A DNA stretch of 64,000 nucleotides, taken from NCBI RefSeq assembly GCF_036013955.1, contig NZ_CP107903.1, forward strand, positions 9,486,001 through 9,550,000, in the 5' to 3' direction. Below, piece after piece: positions 43,675 through 52,376 of the stretch. The notes beneath the pieces are model-generated. The model searched no databases, was not told the DNA's origin, and worked only from the letters and a program-made list of their open reading frames with translations. Origin of the DNA: Streptomyces sp. NBC_00459. Its GTDB lineage: Bacteria; Actinomycetota; Actinomycetes; Streptomycetales; Streptomycetaceae. The position numbers and the translations under genes were made by a program. Numbering within the stretch: position 1 is the first letter of the stretch; each line of letters opens with the position of its first letter.

Positions 43675-44616
43675 ATGACCACAGACAGCATCCCGGCCCG
43701 GGCGGCGCACACACCCCCCGAAACCGTGCGGAAGAGCCGTGGGGCCACCCCGTCCAGGGGACGGCGCCGGCGACTGTTCGCGCACCCGCGCGCCGGACGA
43801 CAGCATCACGCGGGTCCCCTCGCCTACATCCTGCTGGGGATCGCGGCGCTGTTCTCGCTCTTCCCGCTCTACTGGACGATGGTCGCGGCGTCGACCGACA
43901 ACACGCGGGTCACCCAGACGCCTCCGCCGTTCCTGCCCGGACCCCACCTGCTGGAGAACCTCGGCAAGGCCTGGAACGACGCCGCGCTGGGCAAGGCCAT
44001 GCTCAACAGCCTGATCGTGGCAGGCGTGATCGCCCTGTCCACGGTGCTGTTCGCCACCCTCGCCGGCTTCGCGTTCGCCAAACTCCGCTTCAAGGGCCGC
44101 AACGTCCTGCTGATGCTCGTCATCGGCACAATGCTGGTGCCGCCCCAACTCGGCGTCGTACCGCTGTTCATGATGATGACCGAGCTGGGTCTGGGCCAGA
44201 AGCTGCCCGCCGTCATCTTCCCCACGCTCGTCAGCGCCGTGGGTGTGTTCTTCATGCGGCAGTACCTGAGCGAGGCGCTGCCCGACGAACTCGTCGAGGC
44301 CGGACGGGTGGACGGTGCGCACTCCCTGCGCATCTTCTGGAGCATCGTGCTGCCGATCGCCCGGCCTCCCATGGCCGTACTGTTCATGATCACGTTCGTG
44401 CACGCCTGGAACGACTTCTTCTGGCCGTTCATCGTGCTCGACATGTCCAATCCGACGGTCCCCGTCGCGCTCACCCAGCTGAGCGCGGGATACGTGCGCG
44501 ACCAGTCGCTGATCATGGCGGGCGCCCTGCTCGGCACCCTGCCCCTGCTCGCCATGTTCATCGTCTTCGGCCGTCAGATCGTCGGCGGAATCATGCAGGG
44601 AGCCGTCAAGGGATGA
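43675..44616 (+). CDS. CebG-like sugar ABC permease (MalG type)
   Basis: 313 residues. A 45-residue basic leader precedes six membrane segments starting LAYILLGIAALFSLFPLYWTMVAAS. The EAA motif (DELVEAGRVDGAHSLRIFWSIVLPIARP) is intact. MalG-type partner of the preceding permease; both would form the channel energised by a shared ATPase, since no ATPase gene is present here. Confidence 0.92.
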   Translation: MTTDSIPARAAHTPPETVRKSRGATPSRGRRRRLFAHPRAGRQHHAGPLAYILLGIAALFSLFPLYWTMVAASTDNTRVTQTPPPFLPGPHLLENLGKAWNDAALGKAMLNSLIVAGVIALSTVLFATLAGFAFAKLRFKGRNVLLMLVIGTMLVPPQLGVVPLFMMMTELGLGQKLPAVIFPTLVSAVGVFFMRQYLSEALPDELVEAGRVDGAHSLRIFWSIVLPIARPPMAVLFMITFVHAWNDFFWPFIVLDMSNPTVPVALTQLSAGYVRDQSLIMAGALLGTLPLLAMFIVFGRQIVGGIMQGAVKG

Positions 44617-44713
44617 GCGCCCCGCCGTCACCCCGTGGCCGGGACCCCTCCCGCGTTCGCCACTCGACCCCGACTCGCCGCTCTTGCCCCGCAGTACAGC
44701 TGGAAGGACCCAC

Positions 44714-46186
44714 GTGACCACCATCGCCCGACGCGTCGCGCCCGCCCCGGAGCACACCACCGTCACCGGTTTCCCGCCGGGATTCACCTGGGGCACGGCG
44801 ACCGCCGCGTACCAGATCGAGGGTGCCGCCGCCGTGGACGGCCGCACCCCTTCGATCTGGGACACCTACTCGCACACGCCCGGCATGGTGCGCAACGGCG
44901 ACACCGGTGACGTGGCCACCGACCACTACCACCGCTGGCGCGAGGACGTCGAGATCATGGCCGACCTCGGCGTGAGCGCCTACCGGTTCTCCCTGTCGTG
45001 GCCGCGTGTGCAGCCGACCGGACGCGGCCCGGCCGTCGAGAAGGGGCTCGACTTCTACCGCGCCCTGACCGACGCACTGCTGGAGAAGGGCATCGAGCCG
45101 GTCGTCACGCTCTACCACTGGGACCTGCCGCAGGAGTTGGAGGACGCGGGCGGCTGGCCGGAGCGTGTCACGGCCGACCGGTTCGCCGACTACGCGACCC
45201 TGGCGGCCCGGGCGCTGGGGGACCGGGTGAAGACCTGGACCACCCTCAACGAGCCCTGGTGCAGCGCCTTTCTCGGATACGGTTCGGGCGTCCACGCGCC
45301 CGGGCGCACCGACCCGGTCGCGGCCCTGCGCGCGGCCCACCACCTCAACCTCGCCCATGGCAAGGCGGTTCAGGCGCTGCGCGCCGAACTGCCCACCCGC
45401 GCGCGGGCCGGCGTCACGCTCAACATCCACCACGTCCGTGCGCTGACCGAGGCCGCCGCCGACCTCGACGCGGCCCGCCGGATCGACGCGCTGGCCAACC
45501 GCGTCTTCACCGGTCCCATGCTGGAGGGCGAGTACCCGCGAGACCTCCTCCAGGACACGGCGGGCCTGACCGACTGGTCCTTCGTACGAGACGGCGACAC
45601 CGCCACGATCCACCAGCCGCTGGACTTCCTGGGCGTCAACTACTACTCGCCCACACTGGTTTCGGCCGCCACCGGCGACGCCGGACACGGCTCCGACGGC
45701 CATGGGGCCAGCGAGCACACTCCCTGGCCGGGCGCCGACCAGGTCGCCTTCCACCGTCCTCCGGGCAGCACCACCGCGATGGGCTGGGCGGTCGACCCGA
45801 GCGGTCTGTACGACCTGTTGATGCGTCTCAAGGCGGACTTCCCCACGATGCCATTGATGATCACCGAGAACGGGGCCGCGTTCGACGACTACGTCAACCC
45901 GGAGGGCGAGGTGGCCGACCCGGAACGCATCGCCTACCTGCACGGCCACTTGTCGGCCGTGCAGCGCGCGATCGTGGCGGGCGTCGACGTGCGCGGCTAC
46001 TTCCTGTGGTCCCTGCTGGACAACTTCGAGTGGGGCTACGGCTACAGCAAGCGCTTCGGCGCCGTCTACGTCGACTACCCGACCGGCAAGCGCATCCCCA
46101 AGGCCAGCGCGCGCTGGTACGCCGACGTGGCCCGTACCGGCACGCTGCCGGACGGTGACGGCGCGAACCGGGCGGATCGCGTGTGA
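44714..46186 (+). CDS. GH1 beta-glucosidase (BglC-like)
   Basis: 490 residues from the GTG at 44714 (GGAAGGA upstream), the normal length for GH1. Motifs: FTWGTATAAYQIEGA, TLYHWDLPQ, acid/base Glu180 in TLNEPW, NYYSPT, nucleophile Glu385 in ITENG, and WSLLDNFEWGYGYSKRFG. There is no signal peptide, so it acts in the cytoplasm on imported cellobiose and short cello-oligosaccharides, giving glucose. As the last gene of the importer operon it also would remove the inducer of the LacI repressor, the feedback known for BglC in Streptomyces. Confidence 0.94.
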   Translation: MTTIARRVAPAPEHTTVTGFPPGFTWGTATAAYQIEGAAAVDGRTPSIWDTYSHTPGMVRNGDTGDVATDHYHRWREDVEIMADLGVSAYRFSLSWPRVQPTGRGPAVEKGLDFYRALTDALLEKGIEPVVTLYHWDLPQELEDAGGWPERVTADRFADYATLAARALGDRVKTWTTLNEPWCSAFLGYGSGVHAPGRTDPVAALRAAHHLNLAHGKAVQALRAELPTRARAGVTLNIHHVRALTEAAADLDAARRIDALANRVFTGPMLEGEYPRDLLQDTAGLTDWSFVRDGDTATIHQPLDFLGVNYYSPTLVSAATGDAGHGSDGHGASEHTPWPGADQVAFHRPPGSTTAMGWAVDPSGLYDLLMRLKADFPTMPLMITENGAAFDDYVNPEGEVADPERIAYLHGHLSAVQRAIVAGVDVRGYFLWSLLDNFEWGYGYSKRFGAVYVDYPTGKRIPKASARWYADVARTGTLPDGDGANRADRV

Positions 46187-46224
46187 CGTCACAGCCGGGA
46201 GTGGTCCCGGCGGAGCACTGATCC

Positions 46225-46279
46225 GGCGTCCAGGCCTGCCTGGACGCCATTTCCGGCCGCCCGTCCGAACCGGGCGGCC
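46225..46279 (+). terminator. Tandem terminators after the GH1 gene
   Basis: GGCGTCCAGG/CCTGGACGCC (46225-46248, loop CCTG) and GGCCGCCCG/CGGGCGGCC (46255-46279, loop 7 nt) follow the GH1 stop by 38 and 68 nt. They close the importer operon. Confidence 0.75.
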
Positions 46280-46318
46280 TCGGCTGCCGGTGCAACCCCC
46301 GGTTATAGGGTCGGCGCC

Positions 46319-47056
46319 ATGGCGCTGAAACTTGTTCAGGTGAATTTCAAGGCCCGGGACGACTCGGCGCTGGGCCGGTTCTGGGCGGAGGCGCTCGACT
46401 GGAGTGCGTCCAGCGCGGAACCCGGCGCGACCAGCGTCAAACCCGTGGGTTTCGTCTGGGCGGACCCCGCCACCGTCGGGATCGACGTCATCCGAGTCCC
46501 GGACCCCGAGACGGTGGAATACCGTGTGCACATCGAACTCGCCACCACCTCCGCGGCCCATCACGCGGAGTTGGTCGCACGCCTGAAGGAACTCGGCGCG
46601 ACGCCGGCGGATGCGGGCCGGGGCGACCTCCCGTCCATGGTTCTGGCCGACCCGGAGGGCAACGTGTTCTGTGTCCTGGAGCCCCGGGAGATCCACCGGG
46701 ACACCGGGCCGATCGCCGCGGTGGTCGTCGACTGCGCGGACCCCCGGGCCATGGCACGGTTCTGGGACGAGGCGATGGACTGGACCCTGCACGAGGTGAC
46801 CGACGAGCATGCGCTGCTGAGATCCGCGAAGGGTGTCGGCCCGTATCTGGAGTTCCTCCGCACGCCCCATCTGAAGGGCATGCGGCACCGGGCCCATCTC
46901 GACCTGGTCCCCCACCCCATCGACGGTCAGGCGGCGGAGGTGGCCCGGCTCGAGGACCTCGGCGCGACGCGCGCCGACGCAGGCCGGGGTGACTTCCCGT
47001 GGAGGATTCTGGCCGACCCGGAGGGCAACGAGTTCTGCGTCCTCGCCCCGGCCTGA
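46319..47056 (+). CDS. VOC/glyoxalase-superfamily protein, two-module
   Basis: 245 residues built of two VOC modules: LKLVQVNFKARDDSALGRFWAEALDW ... LADPEGNVFCVLEP (residues 3-123) and AAVVVDCADPRAMARFWDEAMDW ... LADPEGNEFCVLAP (130-244). It lacks a signal peptide. Such paired modules in streptomycetes are annotated as glyoxalase-like proteins without known substrate; metal-binding His/Glu are only partly preserved. The gene stands alone after the terminators of the importer operon. Confidence 0.85.
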   Translation: MALKLVQVNFKARDDSALGRFWAEALDWSASSAEPGATSVKPVGFVWADPATVGIDVIRVPDPETVEYRVHIELATTSAAHHAELVARLKELGATPADAGRGDLPSMVLADPEGNVFCVLEPREIHRDTGPIAAVVVDCADPRAMARFWDEAMDWTLHEVTDEHALLRSAKGVGPYLEFLRTPHLKGMRHRAHLDLVPHPIDGQAAEVARLEDLGATRADAGRGDFPWRILADPEGNEFCVLAPA

Positions 47057-47069
47057 CCCGGAGCCTCCC

Positions 47070-47147
47070 CGCCTGCTACGGCACACCCACGCCGCCGAGC
47101 TCGTCAATGACGGCGTCCCCGTCGAAGCCGTCCGCCGCCTCGGCCTC
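47070..47147 (+). pseudogene. Scrap of a tyrosine recombinase C-terminal domain
   Basis: Reading RLLRHTHAAELVNDGVPVEAVRRLGL, this 26-codon piece matches the conserved HxLRHTHATxLLxxGxxxExVxxLLGH box of phage-type integrases, including the catalytic Arg of the HxxR motif. The His-x-x-Arg context is cut on the left, and the final Tyr is absent. It is a trace of a mobile element or recombinase gene next to a long palindrome. Confidence 0.55.
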
Positions 47148-47187
47148 ACCTCCCGCCCCGCCCTGCCGCGGGTCCGGCGCGACAGCG

Positions 47188-47213
47188 CCGGTAGGCGGTG
47201 CACCGCCTACCGG
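47188..47213. repeat. Perfect 26-bp palindrome
   Basis: Arm CCGGTAGGCGGTG (47188-47200) is followed without spacer by its exact complement (47201-47213). It has no loop, so it is a better protein-binding or recombination site than a terminator. It lies 41 bp past the recombinase scrap and 112 bp before the phosphatase start. Confidence 0.6.
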
Positions 47214-47325
47214 ACGCGGCCGGGTTGAGCGCCGTGTGCCGCGGCGGGATGCTGGAGGCAGCGCCCCTGACGGGCGACGCGGCGCCGTGCCGGTTCGCGG
47301 CAGGTACGAGGTCGGGATACACCGC

Positions 47326-49782
47326 ATGGACAACGAGCCCGACACGACCACGGGAGCAGCGGGCGCGGGAGCGCCCGAGGACTTCGCGGTCGTCATCGAC
47401 GCCCGCGGCACTGTCCTGACGTGCAGCGCCGGAGCCGGGCGTCTGCTCGGGTACGAGCCCGAGGACGTGGTGGGCCGGCCCGCCGTCGGCCTGCTCGCCG
47501 CGAAGCCGCCCTCGGCGATGCGGCGGCGGCTGGCCGCCAGGGAGCAGTGGACGTGCAGACTGGCGCTGCGCAGTCGGCACGGAGACCGGGTCACCGTGGA
47601 GCTCCGGGGCACACCGTTGGCGGATGGGCGAGGCAGGACGCACTGGGTCGTCACCCCGGCGGCGGTGACGTACCCCTCCGGGCCCACGGACGCCGGGGCG
47701 GCGGAGTTGTGGGATCTCACGCTCGCGCAGCTCCCGCTGCCCGTGGCCATCTACGACAGTGAGGCGCGGTTCGTCACCTGCAACCAGGTGATGAGCCAAG
47801 CCATGGGGCTGAGCACGGAGGAGATGCGGGGACGGACGTTGTGGGAGATCTATCCCGCCCCGCCCCTGGACGAGATCGACCGCCTTCAGCACCAGGTGGT
47901 GCGCACCGGAGAGACGATCTTCCGCGAGGAGCAGCCTTTCCGAGCCTCAGGCGAGGTGCGCGACCACGCGTGGTCGCTGTTCCTCTCCCCGCTGAAGGAC
48001 CCGGCGGGCGCGGTGCTGGGGGTGTCGGCGCTGGTGATCGACATCACCGAGCAGTACCTGGCCCGGCGCCGCCTGGCCGTGCTGAACGACGCCAGTGTGC
48101 GCATCGGCGCCACGCTCGATGTGACCTGGACGGCCGAGGAACTGGCGGAGGTGGCCGTGACGGGATTCGCCGACTTCGCCGTCGTCGACCTGCTGGAATC
48201 GGTCGCCCAGGGACACGAGCCGCAACCGGTACCGCCCGCCACACCGGTCGTCTGCCGCCGTACCGCGCAGCGGTCGGTACTTCCGGGGTGCCCGGAAGCC
48301 GTGGTGTCCGCGGGCAGTACCGACGTCTACCCTCCCGGCTCACCACCGGCCGAGGCGCTGATCACCGGCCGTGGCACCTACTACCGTGCCGGGGACCCGC
48401 TGCTGCGCACATGGTCGACGGCCTCCGCGGCCCGTGCCGAGAGCATGAGGCGGTTCAAGATCCACTCGGTGATGATGGTGCCGCTGCGCGCGCGGGGGAT
48501 CACCCTCGGTGTCATGCACCTCATGCGGCACCGGACCCCGGACACCTTCGGTCCGGACGATCTCGTGCTCGCCGAGGAGATCGCCGCCAGGGCGGCGGTG
48601 AGCATCGACAACGCCCGCCGCTACACCCGTGAGCGCCGGACCGCGCTCGCGCTGCAGCGCAGCCTGCTGCCCGAGCGGCTGCCGGAGCTGGACGCGGTCG
48701 ACCTCGCCTACCGGTACCTTCCCGCCGGCCCGGGGGACGAGATCGGCGGGGACTGGTTCGACGTGATCTCACTGTCCGGGGGACGGGTCGCGCTGGTGGT
48801 GGGCGACGTGGTGGGCCACGGTGTGCACGCCTCGGCCACGATGGGCCGTCTGCGCTCGGCGGTACGGACCCTCGCCGACGCCGATTTCGCCCCCGACGAA
48901 CTGCTCACCCGGCTGGACGACCTGGTGATCCGCCTCGACCGGGAGGAGGGCCCGGATGCGCGGCGACAGACGGAGCGGGCCTCGGGCGAGGTCGGTGCCA
49001 CCTGCCTCTACGCCGTCTACGACCCCGTCACCGGCTGCTGCGACCTGGCGCGGGCCGGGCACCCGCCACCTGTCCTGGTGACCTCCGACGGCCGTGCGCA
49101 GGTGCTGGACCTGCCGGCCGGGCCACCGCTCGGCCTGGGCGGACTGCCCTTCGAGTCCGTGCGGATCGACATGGGCGAGGGCAGTCTGCTCGCCCTCTAC
49201 ACCGACGGACTGATCGAGGCCCCGGGCCGTGACATCGACGTCGGGCTGAACCTGCTCGGTGAGGCGCTGCGCCGGCCCGCCGCCGGCCTGGAGGAAGTCT
49301 GCGACGAGGTGCTCCGCAAGGTACAGGCCGATCCCCCTGCCGACGACATCGTCCTGCTCCTGGCGCGCACCTCTGCGCTCGGCGCGGACCAGGTGCGCAC
49401 GTGGCAGTTGCCCATGGACCCCGCGGCCGTCGCCGGGGCCCGTCGTATGGCGGGCCGACAACTGGCCGACTGGGGGCTGGTCGAACTCGAGTTCGCCACC
49501 GAGCTGATCGTCAGCGAGCTGGTCACCAACGCCATCCGTTACGGGGACGGCCCCATCCAACTGCGACTCATCCGGGCCGATGCGCTCATCTGCGAGGTCT
49601 CCGACTGCAGCAGCACCGCCCCGCATCTGCGGCGGGCCCGCACCTTCGACGAGGGCGGTCGCGGACTGCTGCTCGTCGCTCAGATCGCGGAGCGCTGGGG
49701 CAGCCGCCAGACGACCGCCGGCAAAACGATCTGGGCCGAGCAGTCCCTGCCGGACGAGGATGCACGGGACCGCGACCGCTGA
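47326..49782 (+). CDS. PAS-PAS-GAF-SpoIIE phosphatase with C-terminal anti-sigma-type ATPase
   Basis: 818 residues. Modules in order: PAS (about 15-105, VIDARGTVLTCSAGAGRLLGYEPEDVVG), PAS (about 125-245, AIYDSEARFVTCNQVMSQAMGLS ... DITEQY), GAF (about 255-430), PP2C/SpoIIE phosphatase (445-660: IGGDWFDVISL, VVGDVVGHG, AGHPPPVLV, LYTDGLIEA, DDIVLLLAR), and a GHKL ATPase (680-805: LIVSELVTNAIRYG, GGRGLLLVAQIA) like RsbW. It should dephosphorylate an anti-anti-sigma factor in response to small-molecule, light or redox cues and may also bind a sigma factor. The start has only a loosely placed GAGG (12 nt). Confidence 0.92.
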   Translation: MDNEPDTTTGAAGAGAPEDFAVVIDARGTVLTCSAGAGRLLGYEPEDVVGRPAVGLLAAKPPSAMRRRLAAREQWTCRLALRSRHGDRVTVELRGTPLADGRGRTHWVVTPAAVTYPSGPTDAGAAELWDLTLAQLPLPVAIYDSEARFVTCNQVMSQAMGLSTEEMRGRTLWEIYPAPPLDEIDRLQHQVVRTGETIFREEQPFRASGEVRDHAWSLFLSPLKDPAGAVLGVSALVIDITEQYLARRRLAVLNDASVRIGATLDVTWTAEELAEVAVTGFADFAVVDLLESVAQGHEPQPVPPATPVVCRRTAQRSVLPGCPEAVVSAGSTDVYPPGSPPAEALITGRGTYYRAGDPLLRTWSTASAARAESMRRFKIHSVMMVPLRARGITLGVMHLMRHRTPDTFGPDDLVLAEEIAARAAVSIDNARRYTRERRTALALQRSLLPERLPELDAVDLAYRYLPAGPGDEIGGDWFDVISLSGGRVALVVGDVVGHGVHASATMGRLRSAVRTLADADFAPDELLTRLDDLVIRLDREEGPDARRQTERASGEVGATCLYAVYDPVTGCCDLARAGHPPPVLVTSDGRAQVLDLPAGPPLGLGGLPFESVRIDMGEGSLLALYTDGLIEAPGRDIDVGLNLLGEALRRPAAGLEEVCDEVLRKVQADPPADDIVLLLARTSALGADQVRTWQLPMDPAAVAGARRMAGRQLADWGLVELEFATELIVSELVTNAIRYGDGPIQLRLIRADALICEVSDCSSTAPHLRRARTFDEGGRGLLLVAQIAERWGSRQTTAGKTIWAEQSLPDEDARDRDR

Positions 49783-49795
49783 CGTCCGCGCAGAC

Positions 49796-49823
49796 AAACA
49801 TGCGATGTTTACCGCTGCGGTAA
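49796..49823. promoter_or_regulatory. Two adjoining inverted repeats
   Basis: AAACAT-GCG-ATGTTT (49796-49810) runs into TTACCGC-T-GCGGTAA (49809-49823). They lie in an AT-richer stretch after the phosphatase stop and upstream of the fucosidase; they could be operators for it. Confidence 0.4.
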
Positions 49824-49944
49824 TGACGCTTTACCCCACATAGCGGTCAACTCGCTTTGCGTTATCGGCTTTTCATCCACTTAAACCGTTGACATGCTGG
49901 TGTCACATGGTTGAACTTCATGCGTAACATCTCGCGCCTGAGAC

Positions 49945-49970
49945 CCCACGAGTGCCATGGCACTCGTGGG
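49945..49970. promoter_or_regulatory. Perfect 26-bp palindrome in the fucosidase leader
   Basis: CCCACGAGTGCCA (49945-49957) is followed directly by its complement; allowing one bulged C the pairing extends by AGA/TCT on each side, and TCTTCT follows. It is 39 nt before the fucosidase start. It could be a terminator for the phosphatase gene, an attenuator, or a repressor site. Confidence 0.55.
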
Positions 49971-50009
49971 TCTTCTCCGTGTTGGGGCCGCAGGAATGGG
50001 AGTCACCGC

Positions 50010-51953
50010 ATGTCGTCAGGAAGCCTGTCCCGCCGTACGGTACTTGGGGCGGCCGGCGCCGCTGCCGCCGCGACGGTGCTGCCCGTCGTCCCCGCCTTCT
50101 CGGATCTGGTGTCCGAGGCGGCGGCCGCCGATGCCCAGACCAATCTGAGCAACATGGTGAACATGCGGTTCGGCATGTTCAACCACTTCAACATGGGCAC
50201 GTTCACCAACGAGGAGTGGGCGGCCCCGAATCAGAACCCCGCCCTGTTCGCGCCTACGGCGGTGGACTGTGCCCAGTGGGCGGCGGCCGCCGCGGCGGCG
50301 AAGATGAGCTACGGCGTGCTGACGACCAAGCACCACGACGGCTTCTGCCTGTGGCCGACCGCGTACAACAACTACAACGTCGCCAACAGCTCCCACAAGC
50401 AGGACGTCGTCGCCGAGTATGTCGAGGCGTTCCGGGCCAAGGGCCTGAAAGTGGGCCTGTACTACTCGATCTGGGACCGCACCTACAGCGTGCAGGGGTA
50501 CGACAGCCGGCACGGCGTCGCCGCCGACCAGGTGATCCAACCCGGTGACCTCACCTACATGCTGAACCAGATCACCGAACTGCTGACCGGCTACGGCGCC
50601 ATCGACATGTTCATCACCGATGGCTACGCGTGGCAGATGGGCCAGCAGGCCGTCTCCTACCAGCGGATCCGCGAACACGTGAAGTCGCTCCAGCCGGACA
50701 TCGTCATGATCGACCATGGTGGGCTGTCCGTACCGTTCCTCGGCGACGCGATCTACTTCGAGGAGCCGCTGGGCGTCACCTCGCCCACCGGAAACACCTT
50801 CGCCTCCATGCAGGGTCAGACGATCAGCAACGGATGGTTCTGGCATCCGTCCACTCCGTCCGAAAGCCTCATGAGCAAGGCGTCGATCCTGGCCCATCTG
50901 TCGGACCTGGAACCGAAGTACACCTCGTTCATCCTCAACTGCCCGCCCAACCGCAACGGCCTGCTGGACAACAACGTCGTCAACCGGCTCGCCGAGGTCG
51001 GGGCGGCATGGAGCCCCAACACCTCCAGGGCGCCCCTGCCGACGCAGATGCCACGCGCCGAGCACCCCGTGACACCCGTCAGCGCCTACGCGACCGGATT
51101 CCACACCGGTGAGGGCCCGATGAACGCGATCGACGGGCTGAGCGACAAGGGCTTCGAGACCTGCTGGTCGACATGGGGACTGTCCCCGTCCCTGCCGCAC
51201 ACGATCACGATCGACCTGGGCGGTGTGTGGAGCGACGTATCCACCCTGGAGTACCTGCCCAAGCAGTGGAACCGCAACGACTCCACCGACGGGGACATCA
51301 CTTCGTACACCATCTCCACCAGCACCGACGGTACGACCTTCACCCAGGTCGCCACCGGTTCCTGGGCCGCCGACCATGTCACCAAGGTGGCCGAGTGGAG
51401 CGCCAGGAACGTTGGGTTCGTGCGGGTACAGGCCACCGCCGCCACCGGTGGTTACGTCAACGTGGGCGCCGTCCGGACAGGCGGCAGGGCAGCGAAGCCG
51501 GCCCTGGTGTCGCGTGTCCTGCCCGGTGACGGAACCGTCTACCGCCTGGTCAACCGCAACAGCGGCCGGGTGGCTGACGTGAGCGGGAACGGGACCGACA
51601 ACGGCACAGAGATCCTCCAGTGGCCCTGGCTGAACCAGGCCAACCAGAAGTGGACCTTCGTCTCCACCGGCGACGGCTACTACAAGATCAGGAGCGTCAG
51701 CAGCGGAAAGCTCATGGAAGTGGCCGGCCTCTCGCGCGTCGACGGCGGCAAGGTGGGCATCTGGTCGGACGACAGCGTCTTCCAGCAGCACTGGGCCGTG
51801 ACGCCCACCGGTGACGGCTACCACTACCTCACCAACCGGCTCAGCGGACTGGCGCTCAATGTCGAAGACGCCTCCACCACCAACGGCGCCCGCATCGAGC
51901 AGGAGACGTACAGCCTGGCGAGCCGGCAGCAGTGGCAGATCATCGCCGTGTGA
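50010..51953 (+). CDS. Tat-exported alpha-L-fucosidase, GH29 with CBM32-like and ricin-type modules
   Basis: 647 residues from the ATG at 50010 (GGGAG 8 nt upstream). A twin-arginine signal (SLSRRTVLGAAGAAAAATVLP) suggests Tat export. The GH29 barrel covers about 40-350 (MRFGMFNHFNMGTF, GVLTTKHHDGFCLWPT, KVGLYYSIWDRT, and Asp in IDMFITDGYAW at the nucleophile position). Residues about 355-505 look like an F5/8-type C (CBM32) sandwich (AIDGLSDKGFETCWSTWG...). Residues 510-647 are a ricin-type trefoil (NQKWTF, QHWAV, RQQWQI). It should remove fucose from plant xyloglucan or glycoprotein glycans. A decayed second copy is at 22.9 kb. Confidence 0.92.
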   Translation: MSSGSLSRRTVLGAAGAAAAATVLPVVPAFSDLVSEAAAADAQTNLSNMVNMRFGMFNHFNMGTFTNEEWAAPNQNPALFAPTAVDCAQWAAAAAAAKMSYGVLTTKHHDGFCLWPTAYNNYNVANSSHKQDVVAEYVEAFRAKGLKVGLYYSIWDRTYSVQGYDSRHGVAADQVIQPGDLTYMLNQITELLTGYGAIDMFITDGYAWQMGQQAVSYQRIREHVKSLQPDIVMIDHGGLSVPFLGDAIYFEEPLGVTSPTGNTFASMQGQTISNGWFWHPSTPSESLMSKASILAHLSDLEPKYTSFILNCPPNRNGLLDNNVVNRLAEVGAAWSPNTSRAPLPTQMPRAEHPVTPVSAYATGFHTGEGPMNAIDGLSDKGFETCWSTWGLSPSLPHTITIDLGGVWSDVSTLEYLPKQWNRNDSTDGDITSYTISTSTDGTTFTQVATGSWAADHVTKVAEWSARNVGFVRVQATAATGGYVNVGAVRTGGRAAKPALVSRVLPGDGTVYRLVNRNSGRVADVSGNGTDNGTEILQWPWLNQANQKWTFVSTGDGYYKIRSVSSGKLMEVAGLSRVDGGKVGIWSDDSVFQQHWAVTPTGDGYHYLTNRLSGLALNVEDASTTNGARIEQETYSLASRQQWQIIAV

Positions 51954-52376
51954 TCCATCGACGGGCCCGCACATCCGGGCCTGCCGGGCCACCGCCCGGA
52001 CAGGGGCGGTCAGCGATGTTCGCGGCGGCAGCGGAGGCTGCCGCCCCGGCCGCTGACCACGCACATTCCGCGCAGCCGACCGGCCATCCCGGGTCCGGCG
52101 CGGCCGGCCACGCCTCGGGGCACCTCCCGCGGACCGGCGCCGCACCCGGTGAAGGAGATGCGGATGACAGCCATGCGTCCTGTGCACAGGGTCCAGTGGT
52201 GGCGACGCGGGAGGCGAACAGCGGTACTCACCGCGGTGACCACCCTGATGGCCGCCCTCCTGACCGGGCTGGGGGCCGCCGGTACGGCGCACGCGCGCAG
52301 TCCACGGCCCCTCGCCACACCCCGGAGTGCCGCAGTCCCGTCAGGGAAGGCCGTCGCCGCGTGTGAGGATGCAGCA
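51954..52376. other. 423-nt gap with an isolated signal-peptide start
   Basis: The first half shows no gene. From an ATG at 52164 (AAGGAG 7 nt upstream) a clear Sec signal peptide is encoded (RRGRRTAVLTAVTTLMAALL ... AHA), after which the frame runs on without stop into the lipoprotein gene at 52377. It looks like the start of a lost secreted protein fused in frame to its neighbour. Confidence 0.45.
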
